Source: an uncultured Bacteroidota bacterium
Lineage (GTDB): Bacteria > Bacteroidota > Bacteroidia > UKL13-3
NCBI GenBank assembly: GCA_903850915.1
Contig: CAINMV010000004.1
Coordinates: 62,001-126,000, forward strand
Length of the DNA: 64,000 bases
Direction: 5' to 3'
Shown: in pieces, positions 46,147-55,517 of the stretch
How positions within the stretch are numbered: the stretch's first letter is position 1
Layout: each line of letters starts with the position of its first letter
Program-made: the position numbers and the translations under genes
The notes under the pieces: generated by a model
Databases searched by the model: none
What the model was told of the DNA's origin: nothing
What the model saw: the letters and a program-made list of their open reading frames with translations, nothing else

Positions 46147-48363
46147 CTAATACTTAAGTCTTAATGCCACATACAAGTTTCTTCCTGGAGCATTTATTCC
46201 AGAGGCAAAAGTTCGATATTGTGTATCTAGAATATTCTCGATGCCTGTTTGAATAAGGCAATTTTTATGCAATAAATATTGAGCTCTTAAATTTAATGTA
46301 AACCACGCTGGCATTCCGTCTATAGTTGAATATTGTTGATTGTCTTCACCTAATAAATTATAGTTTTGGATTTTCTTCCATCCATTAAATAGCACATAAA
46401 AATCGCTACTTAATTTACCCTCAGTATATTGTAATGTAACACTTCCAGCTAATGGTGAAATATGATCCAATGCGTAATCGAACGAATCCGTTTTAATCCT
46501 GCCATACGTATAATTCATATTCGCTTTCAACGTTAAATTTTCATCTATCGTGTATTTCAAACTGCTACTAAAGCCATAAACATAAGCCTTATTCGTATTT
46601 TGAGGTGCCACCACTGCAGACATTGTTCCAGCATAAAGCACAGAATCTTTGCCATTATATTGGAATTTTCCTGTAACAATAGCATCGCGCATTAACGTAT
46701 AATAAATCACATTTTCCCAAGTATATTTCTTACCTTCTTTACGCGTAAGACTAAGATCTGTAGTCCACGTTTTTTCTGGTTTTAAGTTCGTATTCGGAAC
46801 AATCAAGAGCCCTGGCGCAGACTCAAATATTTTGCTTAAATCATCGACATTGGGAACACGGAAACCTGTATTGGTAAACAAGGCTATACGAAGTTTATCG
46901 CTAACGTTATTTACAATTCCGATATTACCTGAATATACTGGCGTTTTTTGTAAGATATCACTATAGGGTAATTTACGAAATGTAGTGTCGATAATGGTTG
47001 AATGAAGATTGCTAATGCCCAAACGGATACCATCATTTAAAATTAATTTATTGCTTATTTTATACGTGTGTGTTGCAAATATAGCCGCATTAAACATCGT
47101 ATTAACACCATCAGGATAACGTGTGTCTAAGGCCTTTGAAGTGCCATCTAAGATGTTTTCAACTGTTGCTGAAGATTTAAGTGTGTTGTGTTGAATATCT
47201 AATCCAAATCGTAAGTCATTTTTCGCAAACTTGTTGTCGATATCAATATTCATTCCTACAACCCCAACATTTTCTATGCGATGGTTCAAATTTTTACTGC
47301 CAAAACTACGATTATGTCGGCTCTCTTCAATTTCTTGAGCATTAACGTTAGCTGTTACACTCTGAAGCCATTTCTTATTTTCATCGTGATATTTAAATGT
47401 ATATATACCCAACAGCCTTTTTTGTGGACCATAGTACCATGCTGCGCTATTAAGTCCAGCACCCTTCGGGTCGGTAAGTCGATCGTAACGTGGAACATCG
47501 CTACTGTTGGAGCTCTGAATATTAAGTATATGCGAAATTTTCTCTGATTGCTGAACTATGGCTTTAGCCATGATATCCATTTGCGAATATCCACTGAATT
47601 TTTGCAGATATTTATCTGGATTTGTAACAAGTGAGTCCTTTCCGTTTATTCGTTCTACATATTTTGTTCGCAAGCCATACGTTGTTTTATAAAAAGGATT
47701 TGAATTCCTCCCACTTTCCAAATCACCAAAAACACTATTGGTGATAGATAAGAAGATTGCAGCTTTTTTAGCTCCTAAATTTAGCTCTAGGTGCTCTGTC
47801 ATTCCATTGTTAACCGAGCTATAGCGTGCGAAACCATTTGCTTTTACGAGCATTTTTTGGGTTGATGATAATTCAGGATTTCTGGAATAAAAATGAATCG
47901 CCCCTCCGAGAGCATCGCTTCCATAAACCGTAGATGCGGGACCGTATGCAACCTCCACCCTATCAAGCATTGTATTATCGATGGTAACAATATTTTGCAA
48001 GTGACCAGCACGATAAATAATATTATTCATTCGAACACCATCTACAACAAGTAGGATACGGCTAGCCTCAAATCCTCGAAGAATAGGACTTCCACCGCCT
48101 TGTTGACTTTTTTGAACAGCAATTCCTTGCGATGCAATCAAATCTGCCGAAGAAGCGGCATTTGTTTTTGCAATTTCATCACTATTAATAACTACTATTT
48201 GCTGTGCTACATTCTTTTTGTCTTGTGCCTCTTTATTGGCTGATATCACCACTTCATTTACATTTATGGTGTCTTTGGTAATTTGAGAAAATAACGGTGT
48301 TGAAATGCTTAAAAAAAGAGCATATATTACAACTGATCGAAAATTAAAATTGATTGATTTCAT
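46147..48363 (-). CDS. TonB-dependent outer-membrane receptor, hemoglobin/heme-type architecture
   Basis: 22-strand barrel with an N-terminal plug. Signal peptide MKSINFNFRSVVIYALFLSI and on, ending LFSQ; TonB box region KDTINVNEVVISANK; plug motifs GGGSPILRGFEASRILLVVD and VAYGPASTVYGSDALGGAIHF (in part). The stretch GFRVPNVDDL followed by VPNTNLKPEKTW resembles the FRAP/NPNL pair of heme receptors, but no His lies between them, so the ligand may differ. It lacks the CarboxypepD-like N-terminal domain common in SusC-type receptors. I use ATG 48363; the 14-residue extension to 48405 precedes the signal and looks non-coding. Likely uptake of heme, metal or a siderophore. Confidence 0.88.
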   Translation of the reverse strand: MKSINFNFRSVVIYALFLSISTPLFSQITKDTINVNEVVISANKEAQDKKNVAQQIVVINSDEIAKTNAASSADLIASQGIAVQKSQQGGGSPILRGFEASRILLVVDGVRMNNIIYRAGHLQNIVTIDNTMLDRVEVAYGPASTVYGSDALGGAIHFYSRNPELSSTQKMLVKANGFARYSSVNNGMTEHLELNLGAKKAAIFLSITNSVFGDLESGRNSNPFYKTTYGLRTKYVERINGKDSLVTNPDKYLQKFSGYSQMDIMAKAIVQQSEKISHILNIQSSNSSDVPRYDRLTDPKGAGLNSAAWYYGPQKRLLGIYTFKYHDENKKWLQSVTANVNAQEIEESRHNRSFGSKNLNHRIENVGVVGMNIDIDNKFAKNDLRFGLDIQHNTLKSSATVENILDGTSKALDTRYPDGVNTMFNAAIFATHTYKISNKLILNDGIRLGISNLHSTIIDTTFRKLPYSDILQKTPVYSGNIGIVNNVSDKLRIALFTNTGFRVPNVDDLSKIFESAPGLLIVPNTNLKPEKTWTTDLSLTRKEGKKYTWENVIYYTLMRDAIVTGKFQYNGKDSVLYAGTMSAVVAPQNTNKAYVYGFSSSLKYTIDENLTLKANMNYTYGRIKTDSFDYALDHISPLAGSVTLQYTEGKLSSDFYVLFNGWKKIQNYNLLGEDNQQYSTIDGMPAWFTLNLRAQYLLHKNCLIQTGIENILDTQYRTFASGINAPGRNLYVALRLKY

Positions 48364-48396
48364 ATTATTAAAAAATAAATAACGCCCAGGGAATGC

Positions 48397-48441
48397 CATG
48401 GACAATAAATAATTACCTCTAACATAGACAATATGTCCATG
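48397..48441. repeat. Inverted repeat upstream of the TonB receptor gene
   Basis: CATGGACA (48397-48404) and TGTCCATG (48434-48441) form perfect eight-base arms 29 bases apart in the gap between the small partner gene and the receptor. Possible operator or attenuator stem. Confidence 0.4.
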
Positions 48442-48473
48442 TATAGCAAGTGTAAAAAAATGTCGGTGCAGTA

Positions 48474-48983
48474 TTATATTTTAGGAGGAGGGGCGATTGA
48501 TTTCAGGACCATTGAAAGCCAATTTAACCCGTAATGATAGGTAACAGAAACCGCAGTAGAAAAATTGTAAAAAGTAAATTGTTGAAGTGGATCAAAAAAA
48601 TGGAAGTTAAAAAAAACGGATATGGAATTTACGGTCGCGCTTTTATCAACCTTATTATTGGAAGAGAAAAATGAGGCTATTTTATCTAATGTCATACTTT
48701 CTTCATCATCAGAGATCACAACTAAATTATATCCAGTATCACTTATACTAATAGACTTTATATCATACAATTTGCCATTAACTTTTATTTCGTGTGAATT
48801 CACCTTTTGGCGATTAAAGTCTTCCAATGTCAAAAACATCGAAATCTTGGCGATATTTTGACCTGTACCCCAATTGTTTTGATGCATGCGATGAACACGA
48901 AGTTGCAAAAACACCAATACAATGGATGATTGTATTAATATTAAAGATAAGATTAATAAAGAAATAATTTTAGGAACTCGCAT
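48474..48983 (-). CDS. Small membrane-anchored protein encoded upstream of the TonB receptor
   Basis: A 169-residue protein with one N-terminal helix (residues 7-27) and a beta-rich part (HEIKVNGKLYDIKSISI, about 65-81), ending in a Pro-rich tail (APPPKI). Short proteins of this pattern lie just upstream of TonB-receptor genes in other Bacteroidota; their role is unknown. It is separated from the receptor by a gap carrying an inverted repeat, and may be co-transcribed. Confidence 0.55.
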   Translation of the reverse strand: MRVPKIISLLILSLILIQSSIVLVFLQLRVHRMHQNNWGTGQNIAKISMFLTLEDFNRQKVNSHEIKVNGKLYDIKSISISDTGYNLVVISDDEESMTLDKIASFFSSNNKVDKSATVNSISVFFNFHFFDPLQQFTFYNFSTAVSVTYHYGLNWLSMVLKSIAPPPKI

Positions 48984-49062
48984 CCGAGAGCAATATTAAG
49001 AATTTTTATTTAATCAGTGTATAGCACTTTAAAATCAGAAATAAAATTGCATAAGTTTAAAC

Positions 49063-49070
49063 TAACTTTG
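49063..49070 (+). promoter_or_regulatory. -7 promoter element TAACTTTG for menC
   Basis: Consensus TAACTTTG followed by C ends seven bases before ATG 49078. It argues against the in-frame TTG at 49072 as start. Confidence 0.5.
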
Positions 49071-49077
49071 CTTGGTT

Positions 49078-50097
49078 ATGAAAGCACATTTCGAAAAGCA
49101 TCTGCTTAAATTTAAAATACCCGCCCAAACAAGCCGTGGAAGCTACCTTGATAAGGAGGTGTATTTATTGCATCTTCATGAGGATGGAAATCACGCCATC
49201 GGTGAAGCTTCGCCCCTCCCTGATTTAAGTATCGACAACATGGATGGCATGGCAGAAAAGCTTACCGAAGTTTGCACCTATATCAATGAAAAGAAAAATA
49301 TCGCCGATTTAAATGATGTCCTGCAATTAAAGGAGTTTCCGTCCATCCAATTTGCCTTCGAATGCGCCTTCGAAAAGCTAAAATATTTAGAGCCAGAGCT
49401 CTTATTTCCATCTGAATTTACCTTAGGGAAAAAGGGAATACCAATTAATGGTTTGGTTTGGATGGCGAGTTCTGAAGATATGTTACAACAAGTGGAAGTA
49501 AAAGTAAATGAAGGCTATACGTGTATAAAACTAAAAATAGGGGCACTCGATTTTGATGAAGAATGCCGCATGTTAGAGAAAATAAGAAAGCAATATTCAG
49601 CTCATAAAATTACAATACGCGTTGATGCCAATGGCGCCTTTGCTTTAGAAGATGCTAAACAAAAAATTAGCGACTTACGCCGCTTCGAACTGCATAGCAT
49701 TGAACAACCAATTAAAGCAAAGCACTATGATGCGATGCAACAACTTTGTGCTGAAACAAAAATTCCAATTGCTTTAGATGAAGATTTAATTGGCGTAGAT
49801 GCAAATACGAAAAATAAATTACTTAATTTTATCAATCCACAATTTATAATATTGAAGCCTACACTACTCGGTGGTTTTAAAGCATGTGATTCTTGGATTT
49901 ATTCCGCCTCCAAATATAATATTGGATGGTGGCTTACTTCTGCGCTCGAAAGTAATATTGGCCTAAATGCTATTGCACAGTATTGTGGTAAGCTTAACTT
50001 AAAGATACCACAGGGACTAGGAACAGGAGCGCTATATAGCAATAATTTTAATTCGATGACATTGATTGATCAAGGAATGCTTTGTTACAAATCGTAG
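49078..50097 (+). CDS. menC: o-Succinylbenzoate synthase (MenC), enolase superfamily
   Basis: Menaquinone pathway dehydratase converting SHCHC to o-succinylbenzoate, the usual quinone route of Bacteroidota. Enolase-superfamily catalytic set: CIKLKIG (KxK acid/base Lys), IRVDANGAF (metal Asp), SIEQPI (Glu), IALDED (Asp) and ILKPTLLGGF (second Lys). WWLTSALESNIGLNAIAQY and PQGLGTGALYSNNF near the C-terminus are typical of Bacteroidota MenC. A dipeptide epimerase is the main alternative. Start ATG 49078 chosen from the promoter position; 339 residues. No other men gene is in the window. Confidence 0.85.
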   Translation: MKAHFEKHLLKFKIPAQTSRGSYLDKEVYLLHLHEDGNHAIGEASPLPDLSIDNMDGMAEKLTEVCTYINEKKNIADLNDVLQLKEFPSIQFAFECAFEKLKYLEPELLFPSEFTLGKKGIPINGLVWMASSEDMLQQVEVKVNEGYTCIKLKIGALDFDEECRMLEKIRKQYSAHKITIRVDANGAFALEDAKQKISDLRRFELHSIEQPIKAKHYDAMQQLCAETKIPIALDEDLIGVDANTKNKLLNFINPQFIILKPTLLGGFKACDSWIYSASKYNIGWWLTSALESNIGLNAIAQYCGKLNLKIPQGLGTGALYSNNFNSMTLIDQGMLCYKS

Positions 50098-50355
50098 GAA
50101 TATCTTGAGAAGTGAAAATAAGAATACACAGTTAAGTGATCTTTAATCTTTTCAGTTAATTTTCATTTTAAGTAAAAAATAGAAATGGCTGCTTCTTTAT
50201 TAATTGCATTTAGAAAGTAAACTAGATTAGCATTGATTGATTTGATTTGTCTAATTAATGATATAATAAATTCTGAAATATTATACTATATGTAACTATA
50301 ATACATTCAAATCAAATACAAGGATTATATAATTTTAGGATTACAAGAATAGTTT

Positions 50356-51183
50356 CTAAACACTCTTCTTCCAATAAACAGCAAGCGTATCGATTGAGAT
50401 AATTTCATCTGTGATATTATGAATTTTTCTATAGTCCATTATGGCAGCTTTACAAGCAGCGACAGCATTATAATCATCAACAATGATATAACCTCCCACT
50501 GACAACTTAGGATATAAAGGAATTAGTGCATCCATAGTTGATTCATACATATCACCATCTAATCTAATTAAAGATAACTTTTCAATTGGGGCAATCTTCA
50601 ATGTATCTTTAAACCATCCTTTTAGAAAAACAACGTTATCATCAAGTAAGTCATATTTAATAAAATTATTCCTTACAATTTCCTCTCCTATTGAAAGTGC
50701 ATTCCATTGATGGTGTTTATCACCTATGTCGTGAAAATATTTATCAATATCCGGCTTTGGCAGGCCCTCAAAGGAATCAGCAACAAAAACTCTTCGATCT
50801 TCTACTCCAAATGTCTTTAATAACGCTTTCATAAATATTACCGCACCCCCTCTCCATACTCCAGTTTCAATAAAATCACCTTCCACTTTATTTACTAAGA
50901 TATCATTAATGCATATCTCAATATTTTCAAGACGTTTGAGACCTACCATCGTTTCAGCTTTTGCTGGCCAATCTAGTCCATTTAATCGCAAGTAAGAAGA
51001 AGTTTTATGTCGCCACAAAACTTCTAAATTTAATGGGCGTAAAATAATATTGAACAGGCCAAAGAAATTTCGAACGTAACGGTTTGTTATGACATTAGCT
51101 ATCGTCTTGTATTCGACCTCCTCAATTCTATGGTAGTCTGTTAATACATTTTTTAATAAATTAATATATTTTTGATTGGTCAT
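50356..51183 (-). CDS. TylF/MycF-family sugar O-methyltransferase
   Basis: Metal-dependent SAM methyltransferase of the macrocin-O-methyltransferase family. EGDFIETGVWRGGAVIF (residues 101-117) forms the SAM loop, VFVADSFEGLPKPD (132-145) follows, and metal-binding Asp residues occur in RLDGDMYEST (near 205) and VDDYNA (near 232). In macrolide producers these act on a deoxysugar 3'-hydroxyl; in Bacteroidota they likely methylate surface-glycan sugars. First gene in a low-GC accessory stretch; a MycE-like enzyme lies 2.2 kb upstream. Confidence 0.85.
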   Translation of the reverse strand: MTNQKYINLLKNVLTDYHRIEEVEYKTIANVITNRYVRNFFGLFNIILRPLNLEVLWRHKTSSYLRLNGLDWPAKAETMVGLKRLENIEICINDILVNKVEGDFIETGVWRGGAVIFMKALLKTFGVEDRRVFVADSFEGLPKPDIDKYFHDIGDKHHQWNALSIGEEIVRNNFIKYDLLDDNVVFLKGWFKDTLKIAPIEKLSLIRLDGDMYESTMDALIPLYPKLSVGGYIIVDDYNAVAACKAAIMDYRKIHNITDEIISIDTLAVYWKKSV

Positions 51184-51317
51184 TTGTGAAAAATTTTAAT
51201 TTTAAATGGAAAAGTTGATATTAAATTCTGCTAAAAATTAGCTCGTAAATCTTATTAGTATAATTACAATTCTTTCTGGAATTACAAACACGAAATTTAT
51301 TCAATTACTTGAATAAT

Positions 51318-51860
51318 TCAATTGCGTAATTTATCGTAATTGCTTCTTTCAAATTCATACCAATTACACAAAATATCTTGATAGTAAAAGGTTTCAACAA
51401 AATTAAATCCCAATTTATTAATAATTCTATTGGAAGCATTATTATCATAACTAGCAGCGGCACAAACTTCATTCAATTTTAATGTATTGAATGCATATTC
51501 CAAAGCAATGAAAGCGGTTTCAGTAGCAATGCCTTGGCCCCAAAATCTTTTTATAAGGCGGTAACCTAAATCATAATAGTTGGTTCGATTATTCGTGATG
51601 TCCGTCACATATTTTAATCCTGACCAACCTATAAATTCATTTGATTTTTTGTCTACAATTGCCCAACGACCAATTCCATAATCTACGTATTGTTGACGTA
51701 CAAAATTTATAACATCGGATGCTTGATTTAATGCTTTGAGGGTATTATTCCCCAGATAGCGATGAACATCGGGATCAGAGTCAAGTTCATATATTCCATC
51801 AATATCTGTTGGAAGTATTTCTCGTAAAACTAGTCTTTCAGTTTCAGCAAATATTTTCAT
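51318..51860 (-). CDS. GNAT-family N-acetyltransferase (RimJ/RimL-like)
   Basis: Acetyl-CoA-dependent transferase. ETERLVLREILPTDIDGIYE opens the domain (residues 6-25); the acetyl-CoA loop is RFWGQGIATETAF (about 108-120); the last strands contain NNASNRIINKLGF (about 149-161). Length 180 is normal. Substrate unknown: it may be a ribosomal protein, an amino sugar in the neighbouring glycan-modifying group, or a small molecule. Confidence 0.85.
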   Translation of the reverse strand: MKIFAETERLVLREILPTDIDGIYELDSDPDVHRYLGNNTLKALNQASDVINFVRQQYVDYGIGRWAIVDKKSNEFIGWSGLKYVTDITNNRTNYYDLGYRLIKRFWGQGIATETAFIALEYAFNTLKLNEVCAAASYDNNASNRIINKLGFNFVETFYYQDILCNWYEFERSNYDKLRN

Positions 51861-51903
51861 TTTACTATATTTTTGAATTTAAATAAGGCTATAACCGAAC
51901 TAA

Positions 51904-52956
51904 CTATCCTTTCGAGAAGCGCCAATTGCTAAAATAATTCCTCAATGGCATTTCAATATATTTATAACTTATGGCCGATATAATAATCAACGTTAAACAA
52001 AATAAATAAAATTGAACCTGTTCATTTTCTATATAAATATGCGAAAAAAGTCCAATGGAAAAGGTGTGTATGGGCATTTGCAAAATATACATACCATAAC
52101 TAATATCGCCTAAAAAAACAAAAATCTTCCGCTGCATAATATTTGTAATAGCCCCTGAATTTAAAGAAATCAATAAAATAAAGGGAACAAATAAAACCGC
52201 GAGCAGTCCGTCAAAATAATTTAATTCGAGTGGGTGTTTGAAAACTAAAAACAATAAAAAAATAACTCCTAAAATCCACCAATCATAATTTCTATTAATA
52301 TGGCTTTCTATTCTTCTAAAATAAAACAACCCGGCTAAATTTCCTACCAAAAACTCATTTAAATGAATAATTGGGAAATAGTAAACGAAATCATGACTAT
52401 GAGATGGAAAACCTTTGTCGAAACCTGAAGACATTAAATAATAAATTAGAACTTGACTTAGAACCCAGTAAGTAATAATAGTTATAGAAATTATTTTGTA
52501 ATTAGCTTTTCGATAAAAAGCAAAAAGAATTGGAAATGATAAATAAAAGAAAAACTCCACAGCCAAAGACCAACCAGGGCTATTAAGAGAAAGCGCACTC
52601 CCTGGAAACCATGATTGGATCATAAAAATATTCATTATGAGCTCTGTATAATTTAACGGCATCTTAAATAAAAAATAAAGGCTAACTGATAAGCATAACG
52701 CTATCATGTAAATTGGGTAAATTCGAGCTATCCTTTTTTTTATAAAATCACTGAACAAAACATCTTTTTTTTTATTATAGGCAATAATCATTACGAAGCC
52801 AGACAAAACAAAAAAATAACCAACCACTGATGGTGCTTGTTTAACAATAATTGAAAAAATGTACCCATTGAATGGAAAAACATTATTTCCATAGTGAAAA
52901 GCCAAAACAAATATTGCTCCTATAAATCGAGTAAAAGAAAGTTGATCTATACGCAT
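51904..52956 (-). CDS. Acyltransferase 3 family membrane O-acyltransferase
   Basis: Ten-helix inner-membrane protein of 350 residues. Starts RIDQLSFTRFIGAIFVLAFHYGN, with the catalytic His at about residue 21, and has NSPGWSLAVEFFFYLSFPILF (about 124-144) and ISYGMYILQMPIH (about 285-297). The family O-acetylates or succinylates surface polysaccharides and lipids. Its neighbours, two sugar-type methyltransferases and a GNAT, suggest decoration of an exported glycan. Confidence 0.88.
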   Translation of the reverse strand: MRIDQLSFTRFIGAIFVLAFHYGNNVFPFNGYIFSIIVKQAPSVVGYFFVLSGFVMIIAYNKKKDVLFSDFIKKRIARIYPIYMIALCLSVSLYFLFKMPLNYTELIMNIFMIQSWFPGSALSLNSPGWSLAVEFFFYLSFPILFAFYRKANYKIISITIITYWVLSQVLIYYLMSSGFDKGFPSHSHDFVYYFPIIHLNEFLVGNLAGLFYFRRIESHINRNYDWWILGVIFLLFLVFKHPLELNYFDGLLAVLFVPFILLISLNSGAITNIMQRKIFVFLGDISYGMYILQMPIHTFSIGLFSHIYIENEQVQFYLFCLTLIIISAISYKYIEMPLRNYFSNWRFSKG

Positions 52957-53402
52957 CTTAAAATCTAACTTAACTGAATAATTATATTCATTTTATAACT
53001 AACTTTTGGCATGCTAAACCAACAAATTCCAGAAATAACGCCAGTGATATGGTTGATATAAATTGAGTATTTTATGATAGCCAATAAAGATTTTATTACT
53101 TTAATAGCCACCTAATTGCGATAATTTCTGTTCATGTGGCTGTAACCAAATTTCATAAGATGTTTCAGAATTTATTAGCTGATAACAAATTATCTTTTAC
53201 GTTATTCATGTTATCTGTAAATTTAGCAAGAAACTAAATACAACTAAAACACACCTTTGCGCCTATTGTAGAATTCATGCTGATTTTCATTTCACTTAAG
53301 GCGGCTAAAATATACATCTTTTATCAATTTTTATTTAAAAAGACTAATCTCTTTTTCCGTTTCTCTGCAATGAAGAAATAACCTAAGGTCATACTTTCAT
53401 AT
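52957..53402. other. Gene-free AT-rich gap between acyltransferase and methyltransferase genes
   Basis: About 445 bases with stops in all frames. The only structure noticed is a weak pair TAGCCACC/TGTGGCTG around 53106-53147. It contains CACCTTTGCG near 53247-53256, which resembles a -7 element but leads into no gene. No remnant was recognised. Confidence 0.4.
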
Positions 53403-54212
53403 TCAATATCGTCTAATTTTCTTTAAAATATTTTCAGGAATACGAAACGCCCGGTTTATTCCTAAAAAACGAAATATGTAATTCATAAAACTCTCACAGA
53501 ACTGATATATCGGAAAGACCCTGAAAATTAGTGGGCTTGGAGGGCTGTCTATAGAAAAAGAAATATTGCCTGTTTTCTCAATACAAGGAGCTTGCTCTCT
53601 TCTTTTCTTTTCAATCACAATCATACTATCGTAGTAGTGAATCGAATCTACACTCTGTGTAAATTCATTTACCTTTAGTGATCTTTCTTGGGTATGGTAT
53701 GCATTTAAATAGTCTATAAAGTTTTTAGTGTATTCAATAAAAGTTCCTCTCCGTTTGTGTCCGCCGCCATATTTCATCCAATACGAAGTATGTAAATCTT
53801 CACATACATAAACTCCATCTGCTTTAATTGAGTTGAACATTTCTTCATAACTCACAATTTGCTGCACCATGGTATGTCCGCCGTCATCAATTAAAATATC
53901 TATAGGCGGTATCTTTGTGATTGTTTCCCTTAGAAAATTTCTATCGGATTGAGATCCAATAAATATTTTAATATTTTCTTCTTCAAAGTCTTTACATCTA
54001 GGATCAACATCAATTCCGAATATTTTGGCTTTTCCGCCAAAATAATCCTTCCACATTTGCAGACTGCCACCATGCGAAACACCAATCTCAACTATTACAA
54101 CTTCCTTATTGCGAAAACGACTAAAATGCCTTTCGTAAACTTGAAAATAGTGGAGAAATTTATTGATTAATCTTTTATTATTCGCATTGAAGTATGCTTC
54201 TAAATCATTCAT
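53403..54212 (-). CDS. MycE/TylE-like class I SAM-dependent methyltransferase
   Basis: Residues 40-60 form a SAM site (VEIGVSHGGSLQMWKDYFGG), followed by IFGIDVDPRC, ILIDDGGH (107-113) and YVCEDLHTSYWMKYGGG (135-151). The IDDG.H and EDLHTSYW signatures match the macrolide 2''-O-methyltransferases MycE/TylE. Length 269 covers the C-terminal catalytic domain only; the N-terminal auxiliary domain of MycE (about 130 residues) is absent. Likely methylates a sugar hydroxyl. Confidence 0.8.
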   Translation of the reverse strand: MNDLEAYFNANNKRLINKFLHYFQVYERHFSRFRNKEVVIVEIGVSHGGSLQMWKDYFGGKAKIFGIDVDPRCKDFEEENIKIFIGSQSDRNFLRETITKIPPIDILIDDGGHTMVQQIVSYEEMFNSIKADGVYVCEDLHTSYWMKYGGGHKRRGTFIEYTKNFIDYLNAYHTQERSLKVNEFTQSVDSIHYYDSMIVIEKKRREQAPCIEKTGNISFSIDSPPSPLIFRVFPIYQFCESFMNYIFRFLGINRAFRIPENILKKIRRY

Positions 54213-54495
54213 ATTTTTACGTAAATTAATTTCATTGTGTATGTAAGGGCTTTACTGTGATATAGCTTAACTATAATTTTAAAATACTTTGACAATATTA
54301 GAAAAAAACTTTGAATTTAATACACACTTTTCTATTTTGTGGTGTTGCAACATAGCTATTCTTTGATGTTTTAATTATTGATATAATTGAATTCTTGCAT
54401 TCCTATTATCCTTCATTTAATCCATAGCATTGGTCCATTTATTAAAATAAACAGTAAAATTAAAACAATTACTACATTAAGAATCGCCGAATGTA

Positions 54496-55050
54496 TTAGT
54501 ATTCAGGATGTTTTGTAGTCCGTAACTTTGACAAATCAAATCCTTTAGATTTAAGCCTAGTGAGAATATTTTGATAAAGTGTATCATTCATCTTGGCCGT
54601 TCTAGATAATATCCATAAGAACTTTTTGTTGGGGTGGCTAACTACGGCATAGCTATAATCGGAGGCCAAATCTATGATCCAATACTTAGCGCTGAATGGC
54701 CAAAAAAACCGAACTTTCAACTTTGCATTCCCTGATCCTTTTTCAACAAATGCCTTACCTTTAATATAGGATTGCTTCCCATTAATACTGTCTTTATTGC
54801 ATCGATTCTCAACAATTACAAATCCTTTTTCACTTAATGTGTATTCAGCTGTGGTGCAATTACATCCTTTTTGAAAGTACTGAGGATATGATGCAATTTC
54901 GTACCATTTACCGACATACTTATTTAGATCGACGTAAGAAACAGTTTCTAATGTTTGTGAGCTTGCAATGCTTGTTTTCATGGTAATTATTATTAATGCA
55001 TACTTCATGGATAAAAATAAACGTGTTCTATTTAAAAATAATTTTCTCAT
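54496..55050 (-). CDS. blc: Lipocalin family protein (Blc-like)
   Basis: Lipocalin fold binding fatty acids or lysophospholipids. The signature GKWYEIASYPQYFQKGCNC (residues about 46-64), NRCN disulfide region, RFFWPFSAKYWIIDL (about 112-126) and WILSRT (about 146-151) match bacterial Blc. The export signal is unusual: two possible starts (55050 or ATG 55008) give MRKLFLNRTRLFLSMKYAL or MKYALIIITMKTSIASSQ, neither with a lipobox Cys, unlike E. coli Blc. Periplasmic location is therefore likely rather than outer-membrane anchoring. Confidence 0.85.
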   Translation of the reverse strand: MRKLFLNRTRLFLSMKYALIIITMKTSIASSQTLETVSYVDLNKYVGKWYEIASYPQYFQKGCNCTTAEYTLSEKGFVIVENRCNKDSINGKQSYIKGKAFVEKGSGNAKLKVRFFWPFSAKYWIIDLASDYSYAVVSHPNKKFLWILSRTAKMNDTLYQNILTRLKSKGFDLSKLRTTKHPEY

Positions 55051-55517
55051 TCCTGCAGCCTATTTTTTACTTTCAAGTTTATCGAAATTTAAGAGATGAA
55101 GTATTACTAGGTAATTTGTATATATAAGGATAAATTGATTTAAGAAATTACCAATTTGATTTAGATGCTATTTCCAAATAAGGAACCTTTAAATTTTAAA
55201 GACCACTCCAAATATACGAACAAAAGGTAGATGATGGTCCTTTTTAATCTAGCATTTTATTTCATTGAAAAATTTACTGAATTACGCACTTGGTTTTAGG
55301 TGGTTAATTCAAATTATTCAAGGTGTCCATTAATCTTCGCCCTATTGCAAACAAACCGTATTTCATTCGTGTTATAAGAAAATTGCATGTTTTTAAACCA
55401 ATAAAAATCCTATTTAAAGATGTATTTCATTTAAATCCATTTACTATATTATTAAATTATTAACTCCATTTATTAATTCATTTTTATAATTATTATTGCC
55501 GAAAAATAATTCGATCA
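55051..55517. other. Gene-free intergenic region upstream of the PycTM-type gene
   Basis: About 465 bases, very AT-rich, without a supported gene. Imperfect arms GGTAATTT (55110-55117) and AAATTACC (55145-55152), 27 bases apart, could form a weak stem. A TATTATTG string about 17 bases before ATG 55518 is a poor -7 element. Confidence 0.4.

Noticed and set aside
50098-50355. Intergenic region after menC
   Set aside because: Searched for a hairpin terminator or small gene; only AT-rich sequence without convincing symmetry.
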